Below are positions 56,949-64,000 of a stretch of DNA of 64,000 nt, piece after piece. Where the stretch lies: IMG/VR virus record IMGVR_UViG_3300023174_000002, positions 35,209 to 99,208 of that record; one strand, written 5' to 3'. The notes under the pieces are model-generated. The model had not been told where the DNA came from, searched no databases, and was given only the letters and a program-made list of their open reading frames with translations. The translations under genes were made by a program, and so were the position numbers. The stretch is from a virus. The number at the start of each line of letters is the position of its first letter. Positions within the stretch are counted from its first letter, which is position 1.

Positions 56949-57152
56949 ATGGCAGGTTATACCCGCAATTTTTTGATTGATGTTGCACTACACCGATACC
57001 ACATTCTTAATCTTTCAGCAGAAGAACAGGCCAAAGATCGTGCTAGATGTGAACTTACTTATGATAAGTACGGCAAAGATAAATTTCGTGAGTATACTTG
57101 CGTAACTCCACAAGCAATTCGTGATTATAAAGCCTACCTAAAAAATGTTTAA
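56949..57152 (+). CDS. Small hypothetical protein
   Basis: 67 residues from ATG 56949 (GGAG upstream; an ATG four codons earlier is upstream of that spacing). Helical and charged (EEQAKDRARCELTYDKYGKDKF). Overlaps uvdE by eight bases. Unknown. Confidence 0.6.
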   Translation: MAGYTRNFLIDVALHRYHILNLSAEEQAKDRARCELTYDKYGKDKFREYTCVTPQAIRDYKAYLKNV

Positions 57153-58158
57153 TCAAAACGTCAAACGCATTGGTTTTGCTTGCAAAATCCAAGAATCTCA
57201 AGGCAAAGCCAATCCTAGCCTAAATACTAAAACTACTACTCTTACTTGGCTTAACAAGCAGACTAAACACGTTGCAGTAGAACGACTACACGATATTGCT
57301 AAACACAATATTCAAATTTTGCAACGTCAAATGACTTGGCTTGCTGCTAGCCCGCCACACCTACGTATGTTTCGTATGAGCAGCGACCTGCTGCCAGCAT
57401 ATACTCACGAAGACTGGACTTGGGCCTACTTTGATCAAGACATGGTTAATCTACTTAGTACCGGCTTTGCCAAAGTAGGCGAGCTGGCTCGCAAACACGA
57501 TATTAAGATTAGTTTTCATCCAGGTCAGTTTTGTGTGCTAGCTAGTGAAAATCCTAACGTAGTGGAAAATTCAATTCAAGAGTTCGAGTATCACTGCGAC
57601 ATAATCCGCTACATGGGATATGGCCAACAATTTCAAGACTTTAAATGCAATGTTCACATTGGCGGCAAGCTAGGTCCACAAGGTATCAAAGCTGTGCTGC
57701 CTAAACTCAGCCGCGAAGCACGTAACACTTTGACCATTGAAAATGCAGAGTATACTTGGGGTCTTGATGCTAGTCTTGAACTAGTCAAAGATTGTGCACT
57801 AGTGCTTGACATACATCATCACTGGATTAATACTGGCAAGTACATTGAGCCTACCGACCCTAAGGTAATGCAAGTTATTGATAGCTGGCGCGGCGTTAGA
57901 CCTACACTACACTACAGTGTTAGCCGTGAAGATGTACTAGTAGATCACGATACCACAACCATGCCGTGTCTACATCAACTAAAACAACAGGGGTTTACCA
58001 GTGCCAAGCTTAGAGCTCATAGTGATTATTATTGGAATCAAGCTGTTAACGCTTGGGCCAGCAGCTTTCTGGACAATTTCGACATTATGTGCGAGTCGAA
58101 AGAAAAAAACTTAGCCAGCCATGAGTTTGCAAAATCTGCACTTGATTTTGCAAGCTAA
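57145..58158 (+). CDS. uvsE: UV damage endonuclease UvdE/UvsE
   Basis: 337 residues, full family length. TIM-barrel motifs: RIGFACK, FRMSSDLLP, KISFHPGQFCVLAS, CNVHIGG, LTIENAE, LVLDIHHHWIN and RAHSDYYW. His, Glu and Asp metal ligands of the family are visible in these. It nicks 5' to UV photoproducts for repair. A phage copy fits an environment exposed to sunlight. Confidence 0.93.
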   Translation: MFNQNVKRIGFACKIQESQGKANPSLNTKTTTLTWLNKQTKHVAVERLHDIAKHNIQILQRQMTWLAASPPHLRMFRMSSDLLPAYTHEDWTWAYFDQDMVNLLSTGFAKVGELARKHDIKISFHPGQFCVLASENPNVVENSIQEFEYHCDIIRYMGYGQQFQDFKCNVHIGGKLGPQGIKAVLPKLSREARNTLTIENAEYTWGLDASLELVKDCALVLDIHHHWINTGKYIEPTDPKVMQVIDSWRGVRPTLHYSVSREDVLVDHDTTTMPCLHQLKQQGFTSAKLRAHSDYYWNQAVNAWASSFLDNFDIMCESKEKNLASHEFAKSALDFAS

Positions 58159-58170
58159 ACAGAGTATAAT
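58142..58170 (+). promoter_or_regulatory. Promoter of tRNA-Leu(UAG)
   Basis: TTGATT (58142-58147, inside the end of uvdE), 17 bp, TATAAT (58165-58170). The tRNA lies ~130 bases downstream; between them 58171-58300 holds no gene, only a hairpin around TTAAAATGCATTTTAA near 58270. Confidence 0.65.
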
Positions 58171-58301
58171 AACTATATAGCCCCTTGATCAAGGGAAAAT
58201 CTGGTCGAACAACAATGCGTTCGCGGCACATCCAGACGCAGCAGCTAAACCCTTAGGCTGCTACCCATATTAAAATGCATTTTAATAGTGTGTTTTAATA
58301 T

Positions 58302-58385
58302 GGGCGAGTGGTGTAATGGTAGCCACGCTGGTCTTAGAAGCCAGTGCCGCAAGGCGTAAGAGTTCGAGTCTCTTCTTGCCCACCA
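58302..58385 (+). tRNA. tRNA-Leu (anticodon UAG)
   Basis: Acceptor GGGCGAG / CTTGCCC, anticodon loop CTTAGAA with anticodon TAG (reads CUA), a long variable arm GCC-GCAA-GGC typical of class II tRNA, and T-arm AAGAG-TTCGAGT-CTCTT. CCA is encoded (58383-58385). CUA is very frequent in the phage genes outside the island. Confidence 0.93.
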
Positions 58386-58398
58386 TCAAGGAGCTAAT

Positions 58399-58722
58399 AT
58401 GAGCCGTACTAACAAAGACAAAAACTGGAAACTTAAATTTCCAGAATTAGACTGGGAATTTGATAGTGTAAAAATTACCAGCGAAAATAGCTATAGTGTT
58501 CGTTATATTAAATTGCCGGGTGTAAAAACTAAAAAGAAACGGGAATTGGATACTGATTGGCATTGGCTTAATTCAACGCCTAGTTGGTGGACTCGTCTAA
58601 TGATGAATCGTCCACAACGTCGTGCTGGTCGTGTATGGGAACATAAAGTACTTAAAGAGCTAGACTTGGAAGATTGCGATCCTCCTAGTGTAGGACACAA
58701 ACCTCACATATATTATTATTAA
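58399..58722 (+). CDS. Hypothetical phage protein
   Basis: 107 residues. AAGGAG follows the tRNA closely and precedes ATG 58399. The segment TPSWWTRLMMNRPQRRAGRVWE is a recurring motif in phage proteins of unknown function. Basic middle. Role not known. Confidence 0.7.
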   Translation: MSRTNKDKNWKLKFPELDWEFDSVKITSENSYSVRYIKLPGVKTKKKRELDTDWHWLNSTPSWWTRLMMNRPQRRAGRVWEHKVLKELDLEDCDPPSVGHKPHIYYY

Positions 58723-58724
58723 AT

Positions 58725-59300
58725 ATGCAACATTTTTACGAACAAATTCCTGGCTGGTCACATGATATTATTGGACAGTACAGGGACGCAGTTGAACGGG
58801 CAACAAACGGAGCACACTTTGTAGAAATCGGCAGCTGGAAGGGCCGTAGTGCTGCTTTTATGGCTGTAGAAATTATTAACAGCAACAAACAAATTACTTT
58901 TGATTGTGTTGATCATTTTCAGGGCAGCGAAGAGCATCTTACTGTTGGAGGCGAAGGCTATGATAAAGACGCAGCCGAAGGCAGGCTACAAGCAGTATTT
59001 ACTCAAAATATGCTACCAGTAGCAGGTCACTATAATCTAGTAGCACAACCTAGTCTTCAAGCAGTACAACAATACGCAGATGGTAGTCTAGATTTTGTGT
59101 TTATTGATGCCGCGCATGATTACGATAATGTAAAAGCAGATGTTTTAGCTTGGTGGCCAAAAGTTAAACCAGGTGGTATTTTAGCTGGACATGATATTAG
59201 GCATCCGCCAATTGATAAAGCTCTTAGAGATGTAGAGCCTGAAATTGGAAGATACGTTAGTAACTTCTGGGATTGTTGGCAAATTACTAAACCAGTTTAA
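58725..59300 (+). CDS. SAM-dependent methyltransferase (Methyltransf_24 type)
   Basis: 191 residues. HFVEIGSWKGRSAAFMA is the SAM motif, with FDCVDHFQG, DGSLDFVFIDAAHDYDNVKADV and WWPKVKPGGILAGHD; this is the O-methyltransferase-like group often seen in glycan clusters. Adjacent glycosyltransferases support a sugar-related role. Confidence 0.8.
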   Translation: MQHFYEQIPGWSHDIIGQYRDAVERATNGAHFVEIGSWKGRSAAFMAVEIINSNKQITFDCVDHFQGSEEHLTVGGEGYDKDAAEGRLQAVFTQNMLPVAGHYNLVAQPSLQAVQQYADGSLDFVFIDAAHDYDNVKADVLAWWPKVKPGGILAGHDIRHPPIDKALRDVEPEIGRYVSNFWDCWQITKPV

Positions 59301-59305
59301 TATAA

Positions 59306-59397
59306 AGAGAGTTGGCTGAGTGGCCGAAGGCAGCGGTTTGCTAAACCGTCGTATGCAGAAATGTGTACCGTGGGTTCGAATCCCACACTCTCTGCCA
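59306..59397 (+). tRNA. tRNA-Ser (anticodon GCU)
   Basis: Acceptor AGAGAGT / ACTCTCT, anticodon loop TTGCTAA (anticodon GCT, reads AGU and AGC), class II variable arm, T-arm GTGGG-TTCGAAT-CCCAC, encoded CCA (59395-59397). AGT is very common in this genome. Confidence 0.93.
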
Positions 59398-59403
59398 AAA
59401 ACT

Positions 59404-60078
59404 ATGAAAAAATCATTAGAAATTTTTTGCCTACACTGGGATAATATAGATCCTAGAATGATGACAGCACATAAAGCTGTAATGAAACATTTTGAGATTC
59501 CAGTAACCTACCACGGTATTAATATGGACCATGGTACATGGATGACTAAAATTATGGAAGTAAGTGAGGCGGATGTGGTAGCTTTTATAGAACCAGACTG
59601 TATCCCCATCAATAAAACCAAATTTTTAGAGTGCGTTCACTATGCTATTGGTAATGATACCTTTTGCGGTATTGCACAGGCTAGCAACCACCTAGAACCA
59701 AAAAATCATATTTATGCAGCACCTGGATTTTTTGTAATTACAAAAAGTGTATATAACAGGTTAGATAAACCACAATTTTTATGCACTTTTCGTAGCGATA
59801 CTGGCGAAGAAGTTAGTTGGGCTGCTGAACATAAAGACATTAGCTACAGAGTAATTTTACCTACGCATTATGAAAAACCTTCTAAAGAAGGCATTTGGAA
59901 TCTTGGTCCGTTAGGACAATATGGAATTGGTACTGTATTTGATAATACAGTATATCATCTATATCAAGGTCGTTATAATGATAACGTAGAATTATTTGTT
60001 AAACGTTGTAACGAAGTTATTGCAGGCACTTTTAGTACTGCTGGTTTTAAAAAGTGTATGACACTAACAGGAGAGTAA
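59404..60078 (+). CDS. GT-A-like glycosyltransferase
   Basis: 224 residues from ATG 59404, six bases after the tRNA CCA; upstream in-frame starts run through the tRNA and are rejected. VVAFIEPDCIPINKTKF carries an acidic E-x-D metal-binding motif of GT-A type, and later PGFFVITKSVYNRL and YHLYQGRYN fit a sugar transferase. No ribosome site. It may act with the 61722 protein on host or virion glycans. Confidence 0.7.
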   Translation: MKKSLEIFCLHWDNIDPRMMTAHKAVMKHFEIPVTYHGINMDHGTWMTKIMEVSEADVVAFIEPDCIPINKTKFLECVHYAIGNDTFCGIAQASNHLEPKNHIYAAPGFFVITKSVYNRLDKPQFLCTFRSDTGEEVSWAAEHKDISYRVILPTHYEKPSKEGIWNLGPLGQYGIGTVFDNTVYHLYQGRYNDNVELFVKRCNEVIAGTFSTAGFKKCMTLTGE

Positions 60079-60079
60079 A

Positions 60080-60346
60080 ATGCCTTGTATGCGTTGCAGT
60101 AATGGTAAATATAAATATGGTGTACATGGCGACTGCCAGTTTGATACACTAGCTAAATGTAAAGCAGCTGCTGCTGCTATTCATATTCATGAGCCCGGCC
60201 CTCACGGACCAACCCCACAAACTGGAACATCTATGCAACAATCTATTCAACCAGTGCAACCCGTACAACCAACAAACCCATATCATGATTCAACCTGTCA
60301 ATGTGCTGGGTGTAAAGGTATGTATCCTAAATATCCAGCGAAATAA
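60080..60346 (+). CDS. Hypothetical protein with K-Y-G-x-x-G-x-C motif
   Basis: 88 residues. The start MPCMRCSNGKYKYGVHGDCQ followed by DTLAKCKAAAAAI is a motif repeated at the ends of many phage head and scaffold-related proteins. The rest is Pro/Gln/Thr-rich with a terminal Cys set (CQCAGCKGMYPKYP). Possibly metal-binding; role unknown. Confidence 0.6.
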   Translation: MPCMRCSNGKYKYGVHGDCQFDTLAKCKAAAAAIHIHEPGPHGPTPQTGTSMQQSIQPVQPVQPTNPYHDSTCQCAGCKGMYPKYPAK

Positions 60347-60351
60347 TAATC

Positions 60352-60666
60352 ATGGATTTATATACACAAAACCTCAAAGAGTACATTAACGCACTAGATA
60401 GATTTATTGAAAAAGAATCAAAACTAAAGCGTGGAGATAGTGTAAGCTGGAACAGCAGTGGTGGTACAGCCCGCGGAAAAATTACAAAAGTAATTACTAA
60501 TGGTAGTGAACAAGTACCTAATAGTAGTTTTAAAATTACAGGTACTCCAGAAGACCCTGGCGCACTTATTAGGGTATACGCTAAAGACGGTGACGGATAT
60601 AAACCAACAGATACCATTGTAGGCCACAAACTAAAAACCTTAACCAAAATACCCAATTTAGATTAA
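60352..60666 (+). CDS. DUF2945 / TUDOR-like domain protein
   Basis: 104 residues. KRGDSVSWNSSGGTARGKITKVI and the later FKITGTPEDPGALIRVYAKDGDGYKPT with VGHKLKTL match the hypervirulence-associated TUDOR-like (DUF2945) family, a small beta-barrel fold. Function in phages is unknown. Confidence 0.75.
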   Translation: MDLYTQNLKEYINALDRFIEKESKLKRGDSVSWNSSGGTARGKITKVITNGSEQVPNSSFKITGTPEDPGALIRVYAKDGDGYKPTDTIVGHKLKTLTKIPNLD

Positions 60667-60677
60667 CAGGAGATATA

Positions 60678-60884
60678 ATGAAAAACCCTTTAGCACCTCA
60701 AAATGCACAACCTATGGGCACACCTTTTGAAGAAGGTCAAGCCGATCAAATTGACCCTAAAACAGGGCGAGATCCCAGCGACATTACTCCGGGCGGTGCA
60801 GAAACCATGCAAGTTAATATTGTTAATCGTAGCGAGCATATTACACACGACGGCGACATGGGTCGTTTAGGCCAGAGCGAATAA
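60678..60884 (+). CDS. Small hypothetical protein
   Basis: 68 residues, Pro/Gly/Asp-rich and probably disordered (PFEEGQADQIDPKTGRDPSD). CAGGAG precedes the ATG. Unknown. Confidence 0.55.
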   Translation: MKNPLAPQNAQPMGTPFEEGQADQIDPKTGRDPSDITPGGAETMQVNIVNRSEHITHDGDMGRLGQSE

Positions 60885-60924
60885 GCCTTAAATTATTTGC
60901 AACACACAACACACAAGGAATATT

Positions 60925-61152
60925 ATGAATCCATTTGAATTGCGTACAAAATTACTGGAGATGGCTACAGATCATCTCAAACGTCAGCACGAAATTAACT
61001 GCGACTTTGCTAAAGAAAGTTTTAGCCAAATGATTAAAACTGGTCAAGCTATTCAACAAGACTACCAAAAATACATGCCTAAAATGTACACATTTGACGA
61101 TGTAGTTAGCGAAGCACAAAAGCTATACGGATTTGTCAATAATGCTAAGTGA
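60925..61152 (+). CDS. Small helical protein
   Basis: 75 residues, helical (LRTKLLEMATDHLKRQHEINCDF..., KMYTFDDVVSEAQKLYGFV). It resembles phasin-like small proteins in size and pattern, but this is weak. CAAGGA before ATG 60925. Confidence 0.55.
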   Translation: MNPFELRTKLLEMATDHLKRQHEINCDFAKESFSQMIKTGQAIQQDYQKYMPKMYTFDDVVSEAQKLYGFVNNAK

Positions 61153-61303
61153 ATTATGGCGTAACCTACAACAACTGTTTAGGCCTTATAGCTTAGAAGA
61201 TTACGTTAGGGATTGTGACCCTAAGGACATTATGGAACTAGAGTCTCGTATGCGTAATTGGGAACGTTACCAGCGAGGCATGGATTTTCGTAACAGCTAT
61301 TGA
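61142..61303 (+). CDS. Small DUF3563-like protein
   Basis: 53 residues (MLSELWRNLQQLFRPYSLED..., DPKDIMELESRMRNWER). The Tyr-x-x-x-Cys/Asp, Asp-Ile/Leu-Glu-Arg-Arg-Met-Arg pattern resembles DUF3563. Overlaps the previous stop. Unknown role. Confidence 0.55.
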   Translation: MLSELWRNLQQLFRPYSLEDYVRDCDPKDIMELESRMRNWERYQRGMDFRNSY

Positions 61304-61312
61304 GATAATATA

Positions 61313-61447
61313 ATGAACAAATACGAATGTGAAGTTTGTGGCAATGTACATGATGAAGCAGTAGACGGCTTGTGGGATGAGCTTCCACAGTTCTATCTAT
61401 GCCCTGAATGTGGTTGTCACAAAGACGAGTACTTTTTAGTAGAGTGA
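61313..61447 (+). CDS. Minimal rubredoxin-like protein
   Basis: 44 residues: YECEVCGNVHDEAVDGLWDE, then YLCPECGCHKDEYF. Two Cys-x-x-Cys pairs (Cys6, 9, 30, 33) match an iron-binding rubredoxin fold in its shortest form. It could carry electrons for a phage or host enzyme; no partner is nearby. Confidence 0.7.
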   Translation: MNKYECEVCGNVHDEAVDGLWDELPQFYLCPECGCHKDEYFLVE

Positions 61448-61451
61448 TATG

Positions 61452-61484
61452 AAACGGCAAGTCTATGGCTTGCCGTTTTATTTT
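61452..61484 (+). terminator. Terminator after the rubredoxin-like gene
   Basis: AAACGGCAAG / CTTGCCGTTT (10-bp stem) with TTTATTTTA after it. Confidence 0.9.
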
Positions 61485-61572
61485 AGGCTTTTACGTCACA
61501 GTTTGCTGTATTACAACAAATAATGTACCAGTACTCAAGTACGTATATATTTTTGCAACAAAAATTACTATA

Positions 61573-61601
61573 TTGACTTTTAGTGCTTGGTAATGTATAA
61601 T
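61573..61601 (+). promoter_or_regulatory. Promoter of tRNA-Leu(UAA) and glycosyltransferase
   Basis: TTGACT (61573-61578), 17 bp, TATAAT (61596-61601), ~18 bases before the tRNA. Confidence 0.8.
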
Positions 61602-61619
61602 ATTTTTAATAAACAAATT

Positions 61620-61704
61620 GCCCAAGTGGTGAAACGGTAGACACAGGAGACTTAAAATCTCCCGACAAATAGTCGTGCCGGTTCGAATCCGGCCTTGGGT
61701 ACCA
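61620..61704 (+). tRNA. tRNA-Leu (anticodon UAA)
   Basis: Acceptor GCCCAAG / CTTGGGT, anticodon loop CTTAAAA (anticodon TAA, reads UUA), long variable arm, T-arm GCCGG-TTCGAAT-CCGGC, encoded CCA (61702-61704). Confidence 0.93.
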
Positions 61705-61721
61705 ATAATTTTAATTTACTT

Positions 61722-62426
61722 ATGAATTTACATATTGCTACACCAATGTATGGTGGACAGTGTTTTGGTAGCTATACTGACTCTATTTTAAAACTGCTTT
61801 TAGAATGTCAAAAATTAGGTGTTGAACTTAGCTGGGAGTTTATGTATAATGAATCCCTAATTCCACGAGCCAGAGATAATTGTGTGCACAGTTTTTTAAA
61901 AAGTGATGCAACACACCTAATGTTTATTGATGCAGACATTAAGTTTGAACCACAACACGTGGTTAAAATGCTTTTAGCAGATAAAGATGTGTTATGTGGC
62001 GTTTATCCTAAAAAAGCCATCAATTGGGCTAAAGTAAAATTTGCTATTGAGAGTGGACTAACAGAACAACGTCAACTTGAGCGCAATAGTGTTGATTGGG
62101 TTGCTACCACGGAAACTGAGGGCGAACTTCATGACAAAATGAATGCTGCTACTCCAGAAGAAATTATCTATGGTGGTACTGGTTTTATGATGATTAAACG
62201 TGAAGTTTTTGAAAAGCTAAAACCAGAAGTTATTACCTATAAAAACAATACAATTCACTTAGATGAAAAAACACACGGATTTTTTCAATTGTGTGTAGAT
62301 CCTGATACTAACGTACTGCTTAGCGAAGATTATTTCTTTTGCAATAAATGGCGAGCAATTGGCGGTAAAGTGCATTTAGCACCTTGGGCTATCCTGCAAC
62401 ATACAGGCACATATAGTTTTGGATAA
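61722..62426 (+). CDS. GT-A glycosyltransferase
   Basis: 234 residues from ATG 61722, 17 bases after the tRNA. HLMFIDADIKFEPQHVVKML carries the metal-binding Asp-Ala-Asp of GT-A enzymes; LCGVYPKKAINW and IIYGGTGFMMIKREVF fit the acceptor side; LLSEDYFFCNKWRAIGGKVHL is the usual late motif. No ribosome site is seen. A host envelope or virion glycan is the likely substrate. Confidence 0.82.
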   Translation: MNLHIATPMYGGQCFGSYTDSILKLLLECQKLGVELSWEFMYNESLIPRARDNCVHSFLKSDATHLMFIDADIKFEPQHVVKMLLADKDVLCGVYPKKAINWAKVKFAIESGLTEQRQLERNSVDWVATTETEGELHDKMNAATPEEIIYGGTGFMMIKREVFEKLKPEVITYKNNTIHLDEKTHGFFQLCVDPDTNVLLSEDYFFCNKWRAIGGKVHLAPWAILQHTGTYSFG

Positions 62427-62435
62427 CTAAACTGA

Positions 62436-62515
62436 TTTAAGCACATATATTTATGTGCTTAAATTTTATACTATATAAACTAAATCGGGTTATATAGTAT
62501 AAAATTTAAGCGCAC
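62436..62515 (+). promoter_or_regulatory. Mutually exclusive hairpins (attenuator-like)
   Basis: Hairpin A pairs TTTAAGCACATA (62436-62447) with TATGTGCTTAAA (62452-62463). Hairpin B pairs 62455-62478 with 62490-62515 (24 bp, one 2-base bulge, 11-base loop). They share 62455-62463, so only one can form. A further GTAATACT / AGTATTAC hairpin follows near 62539-62557. The 62427-62605 gap has no ORF. Confidence 0.5.
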
Positions 62516-62605
62516 TATTGCAGTGAGCTAACCGGCAGGTAATACTTGCCAGTATTACTTGCTATATATAAACCCTAACAATAACTAAAATAAAAGGGGA
62601 ATATT

Positions 62606-63367
62606 ATGGCAGAAGTTTTAAGTCCAGGTGGCATGATGATGGCCGGCGGTGATGGCGGTCTTGGTTTTGGTAGTGGTGGTGGATTGATTGGCGGCCTTAT
62701 CTTAGGCAGCCTATTACGTCAGGGCCGCGGTGGTCTTTTTGGTGGTGATGGTGATGTTGCCGTTGCTCCACAAAGCGCACAAGCTACAGCCAATATGCAG
62801 TTAATGCAGTCGATTGGTCAAGTTGACAAGGCAGTTGCTGTTGGTACAGCTGCTATGGAAGCCAGTCAAGCCACGCAAACAATTGGTCTTACCAATCAGT
62901 TTAATTCGACAACCGGTTCTTTAGCTACTCGTGTTGAAGGCGTTAAAGATACAGTTAATAGTAATGCAGTTGCAATTATGCAACAGCTCAACGGTGTTCA
63001 GTCTAGCGTTGATAAAAATGCTTGGAATTTGAATCAGCAGATTACAGCAGACGGCGATAAAACTCGTGCGTTGATCACACAGCAGTACGAAGCCACACTG
63101 AATCGTCAGCTTGGCGAAGCCAATGCTGCGCTGATTGAGTTGCGTAACCGTGAGTATGTTAGCGAGCGTACACGCGGTGTTGAGGTTAATACAACCAACA
63201 ACATCAACCAAATGCAACAGCAACAGCAAACTCAAAATGAATTTGCACGACTCTATGGCGCAATGTGGAATCTTGGTCAGAGCATTCGTGACACAAATTC
63301 GGCAATCAATGTTGGTTCGGGCACACAAACAGCCACCAACACGCCTACCAATACAAACATTCGGTAA
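62606..63367 (+). CDS. Glycine-rich virion-like protein
   Basis: 253 residues. A Gly-rich N-terminus (GGDGGLGFGSGGGLIGGLIL) and a long helical Gln/Asn/Ala-rich part with heptad traits (VEGVKDTVNSNAVAIMQQLNG, MQQQQQTQNEFARLYGAM). AAGGGGA precedes the ATG; a terminator follows. It opens the plus-strand structural block with the collagen-like protein, so a virion role is inferred. Confidence 0.6.
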   Translation: MAEVLSPGGMMMAGGDGGLGFGSGGGLIGGLILGSLLRQGRGGLFGGDGDVAVAPQSAQATANMQLMQSIGQVDKAVAVGTAAMEASQATQTIGLTNQFNSTTGSLATRVEGVKDTVNSNAVAIMQQLNGVQSSVDKNAWNLNQQITADGDKTRALITQQYEATLNRQLGEANAALIELRNREYVSERTRGVEVNTTNNINQMQQQQQTQNEFARLYGAMWNLGQSIRDTNSAINVGSGTQTATNTPTNTNIR

Positions 63368-63385
63368 TCCTGAACTAGGTATACA

Positions 63386-63419
63386 GCCCTCATAGCCACA
63401 AGCTGTGAGGGCTTTTTTA
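63386..63419 (+). terminator. Terminator
   Basis: GCCCTCA / TGAGGGC stem with TTTTTTA after it, between 62606 and 63433 genes. Confidence 0.9.
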
Positions 63420-63432
63420 TAGGGATTACAAA

Positions 63433-63927
63433 ATGGATCAAAGACAACGACAAGGAATGCCTTTTGGTTTTCCTATGATTCCCTACATACCGCCAGCACC
63501 TCCAACTATTCCGGCATGGTGTCCACCACCAATGATATTTGATGATGATATAAACATCAGATATACTCCGCCAGGACCTCCTGGACCGCCCGGACCCGAA
63601 GGCCCGCCAGGCCCGCCTGGACCACAGGGTCCCCCTGGTTCACTGGCAAACCTGCCTGTTACACTAGTAGACTCCGCAACTTATAGTGCTACTAATGATG
63701 ACTATTTTATTGGAGTGATTTTTGATGGTAGCACTACAATTACCTTACCCGCTGGTACTCTTGGTAAAATATTTATTATCAAGGATAGCGCGGGCGATGC
63801 ACTGGCCAATCCGATTACGGTGGTTGCGACCGCTAGTACCATTGATGGTCAGGCAAGCTACGTAATTAATACACCTTGGGGCTCCATTGGCCTTATATAC
63901 AATGGAATTGAATGGAACGTAACTTAA
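63433..63927 (+). CDS. Collagen-like structural protein
   Basis: 164 residues. Pro-rich N-terminus, a collagen-like run of about eight Gly-Pro-Pro-type triplets (about residues 47-70), then a beta-rich C-terminal domain (TYSATNDDYFIGVIFDGSTTITLP, NGIEWNV) resembling phage fibre tips. Probably a decoration or short fibre trimer. AGGGATT before ATG 63433. Confidence 0.8.
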   Translation: MDQRQRQGMPFGFPMIPYIPPAPPTIPAWCPPPMIFDDDINIRYTPPGPPGPPGPEGPPGPPGPQGPPGSLANLPVTLVDSATYSATNDDYFIGVIFDGSTTITLPAGTLGKIFIIKDSAGDALANPITVVATASTIDGQASYVINTPWGSIGLIYNGIEWNVT

Positions 63928-63952
63928 TAGCCTGATAAAAAGGAATAATAAA

Positions 63953-64000
63953 ATGGCTTTTAATTCTCCCTTAGCTTCACCCACCAGTTATGGTGTGGTT
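63953..64000 (+). CDS. Start of a further structural gene (cut by window end)
   Basis: ATG 63953 follows AAAAGGA and gives MAFNSPLASPTSYGVV before the window ends. Only 16 codons visible. By position it belongs to the same plus-strand virion-type block as the collagen-like gene. No family can be assigned. Confidence 0.55.
   Translation, partial: MAFNSPLASPTSYGVV

Noticed and set aside
59320-59403. Long N-terminal extension of the glycosyltransferase through a tRNA
   Set aside because: The stretch is tRNA-Ser sequence; the protein family similarity begins at 59404.
1-64000. Temperate lifestyle
   Set aside because: No integrase, excisionase, CI-like repressor or att repeat is visible in the window, though genes outside it cannot be judged.

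Overview
This window looks like a 64 kb piece of the genome of an AT-rich, lytic-type tailed phage (Caudoviricetes, siphovirus-like) of a Gram-negative bacterium. It has a complete head-packaging and lambda-type long-tail morphogenesis set with an 1860-residue tape measure protein, many tiny overlapping accessory genes, three tRNAs, and no integrase, repressor/Cro pair or attachment site. The Gram-negative host is inferred from a lipoprotein signal, a SleB-type hydrolase with a signal peptide, an LpxH-like phosphatase, and near-consensus sigma70 promoters (TTGACA, 17 bp, TATAAT) at almost every transcription start. No host species can be named from the sequence.

Left arm (1-39.05 kb, minus strand). 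Read in transcription order (right to left), it holds an LpxH-like phosphatase and GT4 glycosyltransferase pair, then membrane coiled-coil proteins and the small and large terminase. These are followed by Dps, an HNH nuclease, the portal, a protease-capsid fusion, head-tail connectors and the tail tube. Then come the G/GT tail chaperones with a visible -1 slippery site, the tape measure, and M- and L-like tip proteins, one with a probable ILEI-type insertion. A single NlpC/P60 + I + J polypeptide is followed by a long set of repetitive and collagen-like fibre proteins. Internal terminator-plus-consensus-promoter pairs at 7.4 and 24.8 kb restart transcription inside the arm, with further promoters at 34.5 and 39.1 kb.

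Island at the strand switch (39.06-46.6 kb, mainly plus strand). Divergent promoters near 39.1 kb lead into a region with different codon use. It carries three of four paralogous ~105-residue helix-turn-helix proteins, two SprT-like zinc proteases, a DEDD exonuclease, a HAD phosphatase and several small proteins. Between its genes lies a family of about eight repeats. Each contains a consensus sigma70 promoter pointing against the genes, nearly always followed by a stem-loop whose arms differ between copies yet stay complementary. Several forward promoters put the ATG exactly 7 nt after the -10 box, which predicts leaderless mRNAs. The island ends with a promoter-to-terminator unit of about 640 nt that has no convincing ORF but strong long-range pairing, a candidate large structured RNA. 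These three features are the best candidates for an undescribed system.

Right arm. Minus strand 46.6-54.9 kb is a dense array of mostly unknown minigenes with overlapping stop/start codons, plus a fourth HTH paralogue, a methyltransferase, a lipoprotein, ThyX and a SleB hydrolase. Plus strand 55-64 kb has nucleotide, DNA-repair and stress genes (DUF5664 family, LMW phosphatase, Hsp20, UvdE), three tRNAs (Leu-UAG, Ser-GCU, Leu-UAA), two GT-A glycosyltransferases, a rubredoxin-like protein, and a second structural module beginning with a collagen-like protein. All functions are assigned by reading motifs and gene order; no database search was run.
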